A stretch of DNA of 59,919 nt, from contig JAEFAI010000013.1 in NCBI GenBank assembly GCA_016291185.1, positions 1-59,919 of the forward strand. Direction: 5' to 3'. Position numbers and translations under genes: made by a program. The notes under the pieces are model-generated. The model did no database searches and had not been told where the DNA came from. It was given only the letters and a program-made list of their open reading frames with translations. This document shows positions 8,241-16,035 of this stretch, piece by piece. Position 1 is the first letter of the stretch. Every line of letters starts with the position of its first letter. The stretch comes from Bacteroidales bacterium (lineage in GTDB: Bacteria; Bacteroidota; Bacteroidia; Bacteroidales; UBA932).

Positions 8241-9176
8241 TTACTTTTGTTGATATTTCTTGCGGAATTCCAGCGGGGTCATGCCCGTATGTTCCCGGAC
8301 ATATTTTCCAAAGGCGGAAGCGCTGGAGAAGTTGAGCTCATCGGCGATCTCCTGCATCGTCTTGTCGCTGTAGCGAAGGCGGTTCTCGATCGCCTTGAGC
8401 GTGAAGAGCGCGATAATTGTCCGCGGCTTGCGGGCCATCGTCTTCATCAGCAGTTTGGAGAGGTACTTGGGCGTGACGTTCAGCTGCTCGGCGAAATCCT
8501 CGACCCGGCGGAGACGGCCGTCGCTTTGCTCCACCAACTTGACGAATTCGTCCGCCAGGAGCTTGCCGTGGAGCTTGGCGCCGGAGCTGCTTGCCGCCGC
8601 TGCGGCCTGCTCCCGCTGACGCCGCATCAGGGACAGGATCTCGAGGATGAAGGTACTGAACAGCGAATGAACGATGGCGTGATTGTCCTTCTCCGCTTGC
8701 TCGCGCACGTTCTGACACAGCAGCTGGAAATAGGTGTCAAGCTTGGCAAATTCCTCCTCGGAGAGTGTAACTTTTGGATTCTGCTTAAGTGCTACCAGGT
8801 CGGAAAGGCTGGTTTTGCCGTACATGTTCATGTCCCACATCTCGCCCCGCGAGAACCAGACCTCCCGGCAGTCGAAGTCGGGCGAGGACATGAAGTGCTC
8901 CATGACGGCATGGGCGAAGAGGATGAAGAGGTCATTCGGGCCCAGGTGGATGGTCTGCCCGTCGTAGTCGAACTGGGCATTGCCGGCGGTGCAGAAAATG
9001 AAGATACCGTAATCGATTGTCTTTACTCGCCCCGCAGGGACCCCGGCGAAGCAGGTGGTGATGACGAGGCCGTCATCGAACGTACGCAATATGTCCGCTC
9101 CGGACCGGGGTTTTAATTCTGTTACCTCCATCATGCGGGTAAAACACTGACTAATTGACAATGCAATATTAGTCAT
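8241..9176 (-). CDS. AraC-family transcriptional regulator
   Basis: Protein of 311 residues if started at the ATG at 9176 (MTNIALSISQ); a further 15 codons upstream are open, but begin with an arginine-rich stretch unlike the family. The N-terminal 150 residues contain a cupin-like sensor region (FCTAGNAQFDYDGQTIHLGP). The last 100 hold two helix-turn-helix motifs of the AraC type (RRVEDFAEQLNVTPKYLSKLL and QEIADELNFSSASAFGKYVR, ending in GMTPLEFRKKY). It heads an operon with two secreted proteins, with only 4 bases to the next gene, so it likely regulates its own operon. The inducer is unknown. Confidence 0.85.
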   Translation of the reverse strand: MTNIALSISQCFTRMMEVTELKPRSGADILRTFDDGLVITTCFAGVPAGRVKTIDYGIFIFCTAGNAQFDYDGQTIHLGPNDLFILFAHAVMEHFMSSPDFDCREVWFSRGEMWDMNMYGKTSLSDLVALKQNPKVTLSEEEFAKLDTYFQLLCQNVREQAEKDNHAIVHSLFSTFILEILSLMRRQREQAAAAASSSGAKLHGKLLADEFVKLVEQSDGRLRRVEDFAEQLNVTPKYLSKLLMKTMARKPRTIIALFTLKAIENRLRYSDKTMQEIADELNFSSASAFGKYVREHTGMTPLEFRKKYQQK

Positions 9177-9235
9177 AAATGGAGAATTTCGCCTATTCCA
9201 GAAGTCACCTTTTCTGTACAAAGGGTGTCATTTCT

Positions 9236-9260
9236 CCCGAAAATGGTCAAAATTGCCCGA
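9236..9260. promoter_or_regulatory. CCCGA direct repeat upstream of the AraC gene
   Basis: CCCGAAAA and CCCGAATT lie 20 bases apart (CCCGA at 9236-9240 and 9256-9260), about two helical turns, just upstream of the AraC regulator gene. AraC proteins often bind such spaced direct repeats. This is a single occurrence, so it remains a candidate. Confidence 0.25.
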
Positions 9261-9333
9261 ATTTTGGCCTGCTTTACTGCATGATTTGTCGCTTGGAGGC
9301 GTCGCTGCACTTCCGCGGCGCTCTCTTTTCGTT

Positions 9334-10074
9334 TTATTCTTTGACCGTGATGGTCATGAAGCCGGGACTGATAGGGGCTTCCAGGCCGATGAGCCTGCGG
9401 TCTGGTCCGGACGAGCGCCAGAAGGTCAGTTCGTTGCCGCTGCCGTTCTCCATCACGCCGCGACCCGTCAGGCGGAGTACGAAACGATCGGTGCTCCGGC
9501 CCGGGAACTTCTCCGTGTCCTTGCCCTGATAGACGAGCACGCCCGGGTAGCGCTCCTCGCCCAGCAGCAGGTTGATATCGACGGGCTTAAAAGACGCGTC
9601 CAGGAAGCGGACGAACTGGATGACGGAGAGCAGGTCGTAGGTCTTGCCGTCCATCGGGAAGGTCTTCTCGGAGGTGTCCTTCACGCCTTTGAACGTGGAC
9701 TCGATGTTCTTGGTCTTGCGGTTGTAAACAAAGGTAAAACAGACATCCTTGCCACCTTTCTTGTGGGGATTGACGAAGTAGAGCGGCTGGAGGTCGGACT
9801 GCTCAATGTGGGCTTCGGCCGTCATGTCGGCACCGATGAACAGGCTGAAGACGGCAGAGGTCTTGATAACGGCCTTGCTGTGGAAGGTCTGGTGATTTTC
9901 CCATTGGCTCGGATTCAGGGACAGGTCGATTGAGGCCACCTTGGCGTTGATGGCGCCCCATCTGTAGCGGATTTCATACTTGAGGGTGCCCAGCGCTTCC
10001 GCAGGAAGCTTACGCGCTTCGCACAGAGATGCACAGAGCAGCAGGGCGGAAAGGAGAAGCAGGAATTTCTTCAT
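9334..10074 (-). CDS. DUF3108 periplasmic protein
   Basis: Protein of 246 residues from the ATG at 10074, which opens a good signal peptide (MKKFLLLLSALLLCASLCEA). The mature part begins ARKLPAEALGTLKYEIRYRW and runs as alternating beta strands, as expected for DUF3108 proteins (GTLKYEIRYRWGAINAKVAS, FHSKAVIKTS, LQPLYFVN). The function of this family is not settled; an envelope role is likely. It has its own promoter (10090-10097) and is divergent from the nagB-like operon. A truncated paralog sits at 34441-34602, sharing the signal peptide, the first 20 mature residues and the C-terminal decapeptide. Confidence 0.75.
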   Translation of the reverse strand: MKKFLLLLSALLLCASLCEARKLPAEALGTLKYEIRYRWGAINAKVASIDLSLNPSQWENHQTFHSKAVIKTSAVFSLFIGADMTAEAHIEQSDLQPLYFVNPHKKGGKDVCFTFVYNRKTKNIESTFKGVKDTSEKTFPMDGKTYDLLSVIQFVRFLDASFKPVDINLLLGEERYPGVLVYQGKDTEKFPGRSTDRFVLRLTGRGVMENGSGNELTFWRSSGPDRRLIGLEAPISPGFMTITVKE

Positions 10075-10089
10075 ATGCTCGATTTTCTG

Positions 10090-10097
10090 CAAAGGTA
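10090..10097 (-). promoter_or_regulatory. -7 promoter box for the DUF3108 gene
   Basis: Minus strand TACCTTTG matches TAnnTTTG, 15 bases before the start at 10074. The surrounding bases (TTTTGTACCTTTGCAGAAAA) recur at the truncated paralog. Confidence 0.6.
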
Positions 10098-10123
10098 CAA
10101 AATCTGTGCAAATACCCGAATAA

Positions 10124-10151
10124 ACGCAAATTGTGTGTCGGATTGCGCAAA
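10124..10151 (+). promoter_or_regulatory. operator A: 28-bp direct-repeat element upstream of the nagB-like operon
   Basis: Half-sites ACGCAAA (10124-10130) and GCGCAAA (10145-10151) are spaced with a 21-base period, and the 14-base spacer begins TTGTGT. The second half-site starts exactly 35 bases before the -7 box at 10180. The same element with the same geometry lies before the ROK/GH2 operon and before susC. The position upstream of the core promoter fits an activator. The XylR-like protein at 14859-16031 is the likely binder (inference). Confidence 0.75.
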
Positions 10152-10179
10152 AACCGCACCGTAGTTGTCCTCTTTTTTC

Positions 10180-10187
10180 TATCTTTG
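10180..10187 (+). promoter_or_regulatory. -7 promoter box for the nagB-like/nagB operon
   Basis: TATCTTTG, a full match to TAnnTTTG, 27 bases before the start codon at 10215. Confidence 0.65.
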
Positions 10188-10214
10188 TGGCAGATGAGCC
10201 ACAGATAATCAGTT

Positions 10215-12140
10215 ATGAACAAGCATTTTACTCTTCCCTATGAAGGCGGACTGACCGAAAAAAACCTTCCCGCCGGCATCCTGCACAACTACGAGAAAAT
10301 CTGGACGGACATCTATCCGGAGGCGCGCCCGGCTTCCCAGGCCGTGGCGGATGTGATCGTCGCGGGGATCAAGGCCTGCGAGGGCCGGCTCTTCCGGCTG
10401 GGCCTGACGACCGGCGCGACGCCGGCACCGCTCTACGAGGAACTGCTGCGCCGCTATCAGGCGGGGCAGGTTTCTTTCCGGAACGTTGAGGTGATCTCCA
10501 TCGACGAATACTACCCGTCCTCGTCGGATGCCCTGCAGAGCCGCAACCACCGGCTGCACGATGCGCTCCTGGACAAGGTGGACATCCTCCCGGAGAATAT
10601 TCATATTCCCGACGGAACCGTCCCGCAGGCGGAAGTGTCTGACTATTGCGCCGCGTTTGACAAGCAGGCGCGCGGGCTGGACCTGCTGGTGGTCGGTGTC
10701 GGCGAAGAGGGGCAGGTCGGCTTCAACGAGGCTGGCAGCAACGAGAAGACGCGCACCCGCACCGTGCGGCTCTCCTACGGCTCCCGCAAGCGCCAGTCGC
10801 GCAACTTCGGCCACGACCTGGCCGCGACGCCGCAGAGCGCCATCACGATGGGCCTCGCCACGATGCTCTCGGCCCGGCGCATCATCCTGATGGCCTGGGG
10901 AGAAGATAAGGCCCGGGCAGTCAAGGCCATCGCCGAAGGCGAGATGACGCCGGCCTGTCCGGCGTCGCTGCTACAGCGGCACGACTATGTCCATTTCTAC
11001 GTCGATGCTACGGCCGGCAGCCTGCTGACCCGCGTGGTCGCCCCCTGGCTGGTCGGCCCCTGCGACTGGACGCCGAAGCTCATTCGCAAGGCCGTGGTCT
11101 GGCTCTGCGAGACGGTCAGCAAGCCGATCCTCAAGCTGACGGAGCGCGACTACCTGGAGAATTCCCTGAGCGAACTGCTGGAGCTCTACGGACCCTATGA
11201 CCAGATCAATATCCGGGTCTTCAACGACCTGCAGCATACGATTACCGGCTGGCCGGGCGGCAAGCCCAATGCGGACGACAGCACGCGCCCGGTCCCGGCC
11301 GCACCGTTCCCCAAGACCGTGCTGATCTTCTCGCCGCACCCGGACGACGACGTCATCTCGATGGGCGGCACCTTCATCCGTCTGGTGTCCCAGGGGCACG
11401 ACGTGCATGTGGCCTACGAGACCTCGGGCGACGTGGCAGTCCACGACGACGTGGTCCTGCAGCACTTCGACGCAGCCTGCCAGCTGGGTCTGGCCGACCG
11501 CTTCGAGGAGGTCCGCTACCTGGTGGCCCAGAAGGTTCCGGGCGAGCCGGAGCCGCGCGAGCTGCTGGAGATGAAGGCGGCCATCCGCCGCAGCGAGGCG
11601 CGCGCCGCCGTTCGCTCCTTCGGACTGGACGACAACACGAACGCCCATTTCCTGAACCTTCCGTTCTACGAGTCCGGCGGCATCAAGAAGAAGCCGCGCA
11701 CGCAGGCCGACGTGGACATCATCAAGGACCTGGTGCGCCGCCTCAAGCCGCACATGATCTTCATGGCTGGCGACCTCGCCGACCCGCACGGCACGCACCG
11801 CGTGTGCACCGAGGCGGCCCTGGAGGCCGTGGAGCAGCTGCGCGCCGAAGGCAACGACTGGCTCTCCGGGACGCACATCTGGCTCTACCGGGGCGCCTGG
11901 ATGGAGTGGGAGCTGGGCCGCGTGGATATGGCCGTTCCCCTGAGTCCGGACGAGGTCGTGATGAAGCGCCACGCCATCTTCCGGCATCTCTCGCAGAAGG
12001 ATATCGTCCCGTTCCCGGGCGAGGATCCGCGCGAATTCTGGCAGCGCGCCGAAGAGCGCACGCAGAACACCGCCCGGCAGTACGACCGCCTGGGCATGGC
12101 CGAGTACCAGGCCATCGAAGTATTCCTGAAACTCTGTTAA
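10215..12140 (+). CDS. NagB-like / PIG-L deacetylase fusion protein
   Basis: Protein of 641 residues in two parts. Residues 1-275 are homologous to glucosamine-6-phosphate deaminase, but the active-site motif reads GVGEEGQVGFNE (161-172): the catalytic Asp and His of true NagB are replaced by E165 and Q167, so deaminase activity is doubtful. Residues 365-640 form a PIG-L/LmbE de-N-acetylase domain with the metal motif PHPDDD (374-379) and downstream GDLADPHGTHR. Proteins of this architecture are known from Bacteroides (the BT_0258 type). A plausible role is N-deacetylation of an amino-sugar intermediate, with the NagB-like part binding the sugar phosphate. First gene of an operon with the intact nagB 4 bases downstream, under operator A. 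Confidence 0.85.
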   Translation: MNKHFTLPYEGGLTEKNLPAGILHNYEKIWTDIYPEARPASQAVADVIVAGIKACEGRLFRLGLTTGATPAPLYEELLRRYQAGQVSFRNVEVISIDEYYPSSSDALQSRNHRLHDALLDKVDILPENIHIPDGTVPQAEVSDYCAAFDKQARGLDLLVVGVGEEGQVGFNEAGSNEKTRTRTVRLSYGSRKRQSRNFGHDLAATPQSAITMGLATMLSARRIILMAWGEDKARAVKAIAEGEMTPACPASLLQRHDYVHFYVDATAGSLLTRVVAPWLVGPCDWTPKLIRKAVVWLCETVSKPILKLTERDYLENSLSELLELYGPYDQINIRVFNDLQHTITGWPGGKPNADDSTRPVPAAPFPKTVLIFSPHPDDDVISMGGTFIRLVSQGHDVHVAYETSGDVAVHDDVVLQHFDAACQLGLADRFEEVRYLVAQKVPGEPEPRELLEMKAAIRRSEARAAVRSFGLDDNTNAHFLNLPFYESGGIKKKPRTQADVDIIKDLVRRLKPHMIFMAGDLADPHGTHRVCTEAALEAVEQLRAEGNDWLSGTHIWLYRGAWMEWELGRVDMAVPLSPDEVVMKRHAIFRHLSQKDIVPFPGEDPREFWQRAEERTQNTARQYDRLGMAEYQAIEVFLKLC

Positions 12141-12144
12141 GCAT

Positions 12145-12942
12145 ATGAAACTCATTATCCGCAACAACGCCGCCGAAGGCTCCCTGTGGGCCGCGCACTA
12201 CATCGCCGCCGCCATCAATGCCAAGGCGGCCCGGACCTCCGAGCCTTTCGTGCTCGGCCTCTGCACCGGTTCCACTCCCATTGGAACCTATAACGAACTC
12301 ATCCGCATGGTCCGTGACGGAGAAGTCAGTTTCAAAAACGTCATCTCGTTCAATATGGACGAATACGTCGGCCTGCCGGTGGAGCACCCGGAGAGCTATC
12401 ATTCCTTCATGCACCGCCAGCTCTTCGACCACATCGACGAGCCGGCCCAGAACATCCACATCCTCGACGGCAATGCCGCCGACCTGGACGCCGAGTGCGC
12501 TGCCTACGAGGAGGCCATCGCTGCCGCGGGCGGCTTCGACCTGTTTCTGGGCGGCGTGGGTGAAGACGGGCACATCGCTTTCAACGAGCCCTTCTCCCCG
12601 CTGTGTTCCCGCACGCGGGTGATGACCCTCACGCAGGACACGCGCGAGGTGAACGCCCGCTTCTTCGGGGGCGACCCCGAGGCCGTGCCGGCGCAGGCGC
12701 TGACGGTGGGCGTGGCCACGGTCCTGTCCGCCCGCGAGGTTGTCATCCTCGCTTTCGGTCCGCGCAAAGCCCGCGCGCTGTGCGACGCCGTGGAGGGACC
12801 TATGTCGCACTACTGCACGCTCAGCGGTATACAGAACCACCCCGCGGGAACCATCGTCTGCGACGAGGCTGCCGTGGGGGAGCTCAAAGTGTCCAGCTAC
12901 CGCTATTTTAAGGCCGTGGAGGCCGCGGAGAATCGCTTATAA
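12145..12942 (+). CDS. nagB: glucosamine-6-phosphate deaminase
   Basis: Protein of 265 residues, the normal length for NagB. It converts glucosamine-6-phosphate to fructose-6-phosphate and ammonia, the step that feeds amino sugars into glycolysis. The active site is complete and even keeps the E. coli numbering: D72 in FNMDEYVGL, D141 and H143 in GVGEDGHIAFNEP, E148. It lies 4 bases behind the fusion protein with the degenerate NagB domain, so the operon carries one sound and one altered copy. The 3' end overlaps the convergent phosphatase gene by 6 bases. Confidence 0.95.
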   Translation: MKLIIRNNAAEGSLWAAHYIAAAINAKAARTSEPFVLGLCTGSTPIGTYNELIRMVRDGEVSFKNVISFNMDEYVGLPVEHPESYHSFMHRQLFDHIDEPAQNIHILDGNAADLDAECAAYEEAIAAAGGFDLFLGGVGEDGHIAFNEPFSPLCSRTRVMTLTQDTREVNARFFGGDPEAVPAQALTVGVATVLSAREVVILAFGPRKARALCDAVEGPMSHYCTLSGIQNHPAGTIVCDEAAVGELKVSSYRYFKAVEAAENRL

Positions 12943-14862
12943 ATTCTTGAAACTGATTTTGTAGAGCTTGGACGTGGTGTCGTCGCCTACCCAGATGCAC
13001 TGGCGGTCGCGATCCACGTACAAGCTTTCTCCGTTATCGATGAAGGGCACCGGGTAGGAAGCGATCACCTTACCTTCCAGGGTGCAGAGATTGATCGTAC
13101 GCGCTTCGCTGTCCGGGATCCAGAGGGCCTTGCGCACCGGGTCGTAGCAGAGGTCGGAGATGTCGACGATACCCTCGGTGATCTCCGTACGGCCGAGGAT
13201 GCCCTCGGTCGGGGAGAAGCGGATGAGCAGGCGCGGCTTGGCCTGGTTGCCGAGCATCAGGGTGCCGTCACCCATCCAGGTGATGGCTTCGAGCCCGCTG
13301 TTGGTGCGGTAACCTACTTCCTTGATCACTGTAAGTAATTCAGATTCTTTGTATTCCGGGGCGCGGAGCCGGCGGACTTCCTGCTTGCGCTCGACGATGT
13401 AATAGACGTCGCCCGTCGCCGGGTCCAGCGTCACGCCCTCGCAGTCCATGCTGCGCTCCGCCACGAAGAAGGGCTTCGTCTCTCCCGTCCAGCTGACGGC
13501 ATAGACGCCTTTCTCGTCGGAGGCGGCCAGGAAGCCGTTTCCGTCCGGCGCCAGGCAGAGGCCGGAGATCTCGGGAACTTCCGTGTCAATGGTGGTATAG
13601 TCGCCCATCACCGGCAGGCTCGCTTGCTGCTTGAAGGCGTCCCAGTCGTAGTACGGCCAGTTGTCCGTGGTGAGGGGCAGGTGGGCTTCCCGGCCGTTGA
13701 GGAGCACCTTGAAGAGCACTTTCGCGGAGCGGGGATTGCGGTAGAAGACGAAGTGCAGGTTGGCGCCCATCGGCACCTCGTGCAGCTGGCACCAGAACGG
13801 GATTTCGTCCGGATTGGAGACATCGTGGTCGAAGCCGTTCACGCCGAGGGTCATCAGCAGCGGCAGGAAGGTGTAGTCGTGGCCGAAGCGAAGGTCGGCG
13901 CCCTGCTCGCCGGAGGCGATGCGCGCGTCCGCCTTGGCGATGAAATCATCCACGATGGGCTGGTAGCCCAGGTGGGTCGGCCAGGCGTTGGCGTAGAACT
14001 GGAAATCGTCGATCTTCCACAGGGCGACGCGCTCCTCGGGGGTGAAGATGTCCGTGAAGTCCAGGTCCGTGTCCAGGCTGTTCATGCCTGCGGCGAAGAA
14101 GTACAGGTAGGAGACAAAGTCCCACTGCTCAGCCTCGGGGAGGGCTTTGGCGCTGTCCTTGAAGAGCCGCGCGAGGATGGCACGGTAGTCCACCGTGCGC
14201 TCGATATACTGCTCCCAGGTCTCGTCAAAGCTGACCGGCGTGCGCAGATATTTCTCGTTACGGAAGGGGTTGTTGCGGTCGAGCGGCAGGATGGCCGGCA
14301 GGAAGCTGACGCCGAAATTCTCAAAGATGTCCAGCCGCGCGTCCTTGGCCTTCAGGCCGAGGCAGAAGGAGGACATCGTCATGATGCAGCGGGTGGAGGT
14401 GGAGGTCCAGGCGCGGACTTTCGCGCCCTTGGAGAAAACCTTCGGGAAATTCTCATACATCCGCGCGGCGAGCTCCTGCTGTTGCTGCCAGCCCTTGCGC
14501 GAAAGGTCGCCCACGCGGTAGCGCACGGACGGATACAGGCTGTCGAAGCGCTGCTTGAACGAGGTGCCGAGCGGCGTGAGGTTGTCCGCTTCTGCGGCGG
14601 CGCCGAACACAGTGTTCAGGCGCTCGTACATATCGCTCTGCCAGGCGTAGCGGGCGCCGTGGCGGCCGTAGTGGCTGATGTAGAAGGGCTGGTAGCCCTT
14701 GGGTGCGGGCGAGAGTGTGACGGGGCCGGTCGGGCAGAGATAATCGGTGCCGGCGAGCAATTCGGGATGTGCCTGCAGGTCCTGTAGGACGTCGAAGTTC
14801 TGTGCGCCCGCGCTCAGCGCGAGGAGGCACAGGGCGACGAAGAGAAAGGATTTACGGATCAT
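12937..14862 (-). CDS. histidine phosphatase fused to a SdiA-regulated-like propeller domain
   Basis: Protein of 641 residues with a signal peptide (MIRKSFLFVALCLLALSAGA). Residues 40-410 form a branch 2 histidine phosphatase: the phosphate-binding YGRHGAR at 65-71 (catalytic H68) and the downstream FGHD expected to supply the proton donor. Relatives include inositol-phosphate and sugar-phosphate phosphatases. Residues 425-641 consist of repeated strand-rich blocks (EISGLCLAPDGNGFLAASDE, CEGVTLDPATGDVYYIVE, GLEAITWMGDGTLML, DISDLCYDPVRKALWI) like the SdiA-regulated/esterase-like propeller. It starts with a 4-base overlap with the regulator gene, so it belongs to the amino-sugar locus. The real substrate is unknown; phosphorylated sugar fragments in the periplasm would fit the context. 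Confidence 0.75.
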   Translation of the reverse strand: MIRKSFLFVALCLLALSAGAQNFDVLQDLQAHPELLAGTDYLCPTGPVTLSPAPKGYQPFYISHYGRHGARYAWQSDMYERLNTVFGAAAEADNLTPLGTSFKQRFDSLYPSVRYRVGDLSRKGWQQQQELAARMYENFPKVFSKGAKVRAWTSTSTRCIMTMSSFCLGLKAKDARLDIFENFGVSFLPAILPLDRNNPFRNEKYLRTPVSFDETWEQYIERTVDYRAILARLFKDSAKALPEAEQWDFVSYLYFFAAGMNSLDTDLDFTDIFTPEERVALWKIDDFQFYANAWPTHLGYQPIVDDFIAKADARIASGEQGADLRFGHDYTFLPLLMTLGVNGFDHDVSNPDEIPFWCQLHEVPMGANLHFVFYRNPRSAKVLFKVLLNGREAHLPLTTDNWPYYDWDAFKQQASLPVMGDYTTIDTEVPEISGLCLAPDGNGFLAASDEKGVYAVSWTGETKPFFVAERSMDCEGVTLDPATGDVYYIVERKQEVRRLRAPEYKESELLTVIKEVGYRTNSGLEAITWMGDGTLMLGNQAKPRLLIRFSPTEGILGRTEITEGIVDISDLCYDPVRKALWIPDSEARTINLCTLEGKVIASYPVPFIDNGESLYVDRDRQCIWVGDDTTSKLYKISFKNL

Positions 14863-16031
14863 ATACTGGTTTTTTTCTGTTGATGACGTTCGCGGTATTC
14901 ATTCGGAGAGCAGCCGTAGATTTGCTTGAAACGGCGGGAGATGCTCTTGGTGTCGTTTTCTCCCAGCGACAGCGCGATGCCAACCACCTGCTCGTCCGTG
15001 TCGAGGAGCAGCTCGGCGAAGCGCTTGATCTTGAGGTCGGAAATATATTGGTAGAGGGTCTGCCCGGTCACCACCTTGAAGCGGCGCTCCAGCAGGCGGC
15101 GGGACAGGGCCACCTCTGCGATGACATCCTTGACGGAAATCTTCTTCTGGTAGTTGCGGTGGATGTACTGCACCGCTTTCTGGATCTGCGCGTCATCCGT
15201 GGCGAAGGCCGCCGTGGAGATGCGTCCCACGATCTTGACGGGCTTCAGGACCACGTCCTCGAGCGGGCCGTCGGGGTTGGCCACGCGGCGCTCGATGAGC
15301 TCGGCGGCCTTGTAGCCCCCCTCCTCGATGTCCACGAAAATGCTGGACAGGGTGGTGCTGCTGAGGTTGCAGAGCAGCTCGTCGTTGTCCACGCCGATCA
15401 CGGATACCTCGTCCGGGATGCGGACTCCGGCGGCGTGGCAGGCCTCGATGAGATTGTTGCCCTGGTTGTCGTCGCAAGCCATAATGCCGATGGGCTTGGG
15501 GATCATGCGGAGCCATTCGCGCAACCGGTCGCGCTCGTAGTACCACAGGTGGTCGATGTCCTGCAGGTTGTAGGCGTAGAAGGAGCTGCCGAAGCCGGCG
15601 GCTTCCACTTCGCGGCGGAAGCCCTCGCAGCGCTCGTCCGACCAGCAGACCTGGTTGAAGCCGAAGAAACCGAAATGGCGGAATCCGCGATCGACGAAGA
15701 AGCGGGCTGCCATCTGTCCGGTGCCCAGATAGTCGGCGGTGATGTTGGGAATGGTCTTGAAGCGCTTCTTGAAATCTTGCGCCACGACCACGATGCCGTT
15801 CTTGGCGAACAGGCTTACGTCGTCGGTTTCCTCAAACTGGCCGAGCACGGCGTCGGCGCCCCAGTCCTTGGCCCATTTGACCACGCCCGGGATGCCGATC
15901 TCCGCCTTGAAGGACGGTGGCATGCGGCAGATCGCCCACTGTTCCTTGCGGCGGGAATAGCGGACGATGCCCTGGAGGAGCTTGTTGGCGAAAGACTCCG
16001 TGAAGTCGGTGATGATCAGCAGGCGTAACAT
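14859..16031 (-). CDS. XylR-like transcriptional activator (sugar-binding domain plus AraC DNA-binding domain)
   Basis: Protein of 390 residues. Residues 1-285 have the LacI/periplasmic-binding fold (LRLLIITDFTESFANKLLQG at the start, GIMACDDNQGNNLIEACHAA, EVSVIGVDNDELLCNLSSTT). Residues 290-385 form an AraC-type DNA-binding domain (ISVKDVIAEVALSRRLLERRF, ending in YGCSPNEYRERH). Proteins of this type activate sugar-use genes when they bind a free sugar, in the cytoplasm. It lies between the GH20 gene (4-base gap) and the phosphatase gene (4-base overlap), and is the obvious candidate to bind the three 28-bp elements at 10124, 18174 and 22743. The ligand is probably an amino sugar (inference). 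Confidence 0.88.
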   Translation of the reverse strand: MLRLLIITDFTESFANKLLQGIVRYSRRKEQWAICRMPPSFKAEIGIPGVVKWAKDWGADAVLGQFEETDDVSLFAKNGIVVVAQDFKKRFKTIPNITADYLGTGQMAARFFVDRGFRHFGFFGFNQVCWSDERCEGFRREVEAAGFGSSFYAYNLQDIDHLWYYERDRLREWLRMIPKPIGIMACDDNQGNNLIEACHAAGVRIPDEVSVIGVDNDELLCNLSSTTLSSIFVDIEEGGYKAAELIERRVANPDGPLEDVVLKPVKIVGRISTAAFATDDAQIQKAVQYIHRNYQKKISVKDVIAEVALSRRLLERRFKVVTGQTLYQYISDLKIKRFAELLLDTDEQVVGIALSLGENDTKSISRRFKQIYGCSPNEYRERHQQKKTSI

Positions 16032-16035
16032 GGCA

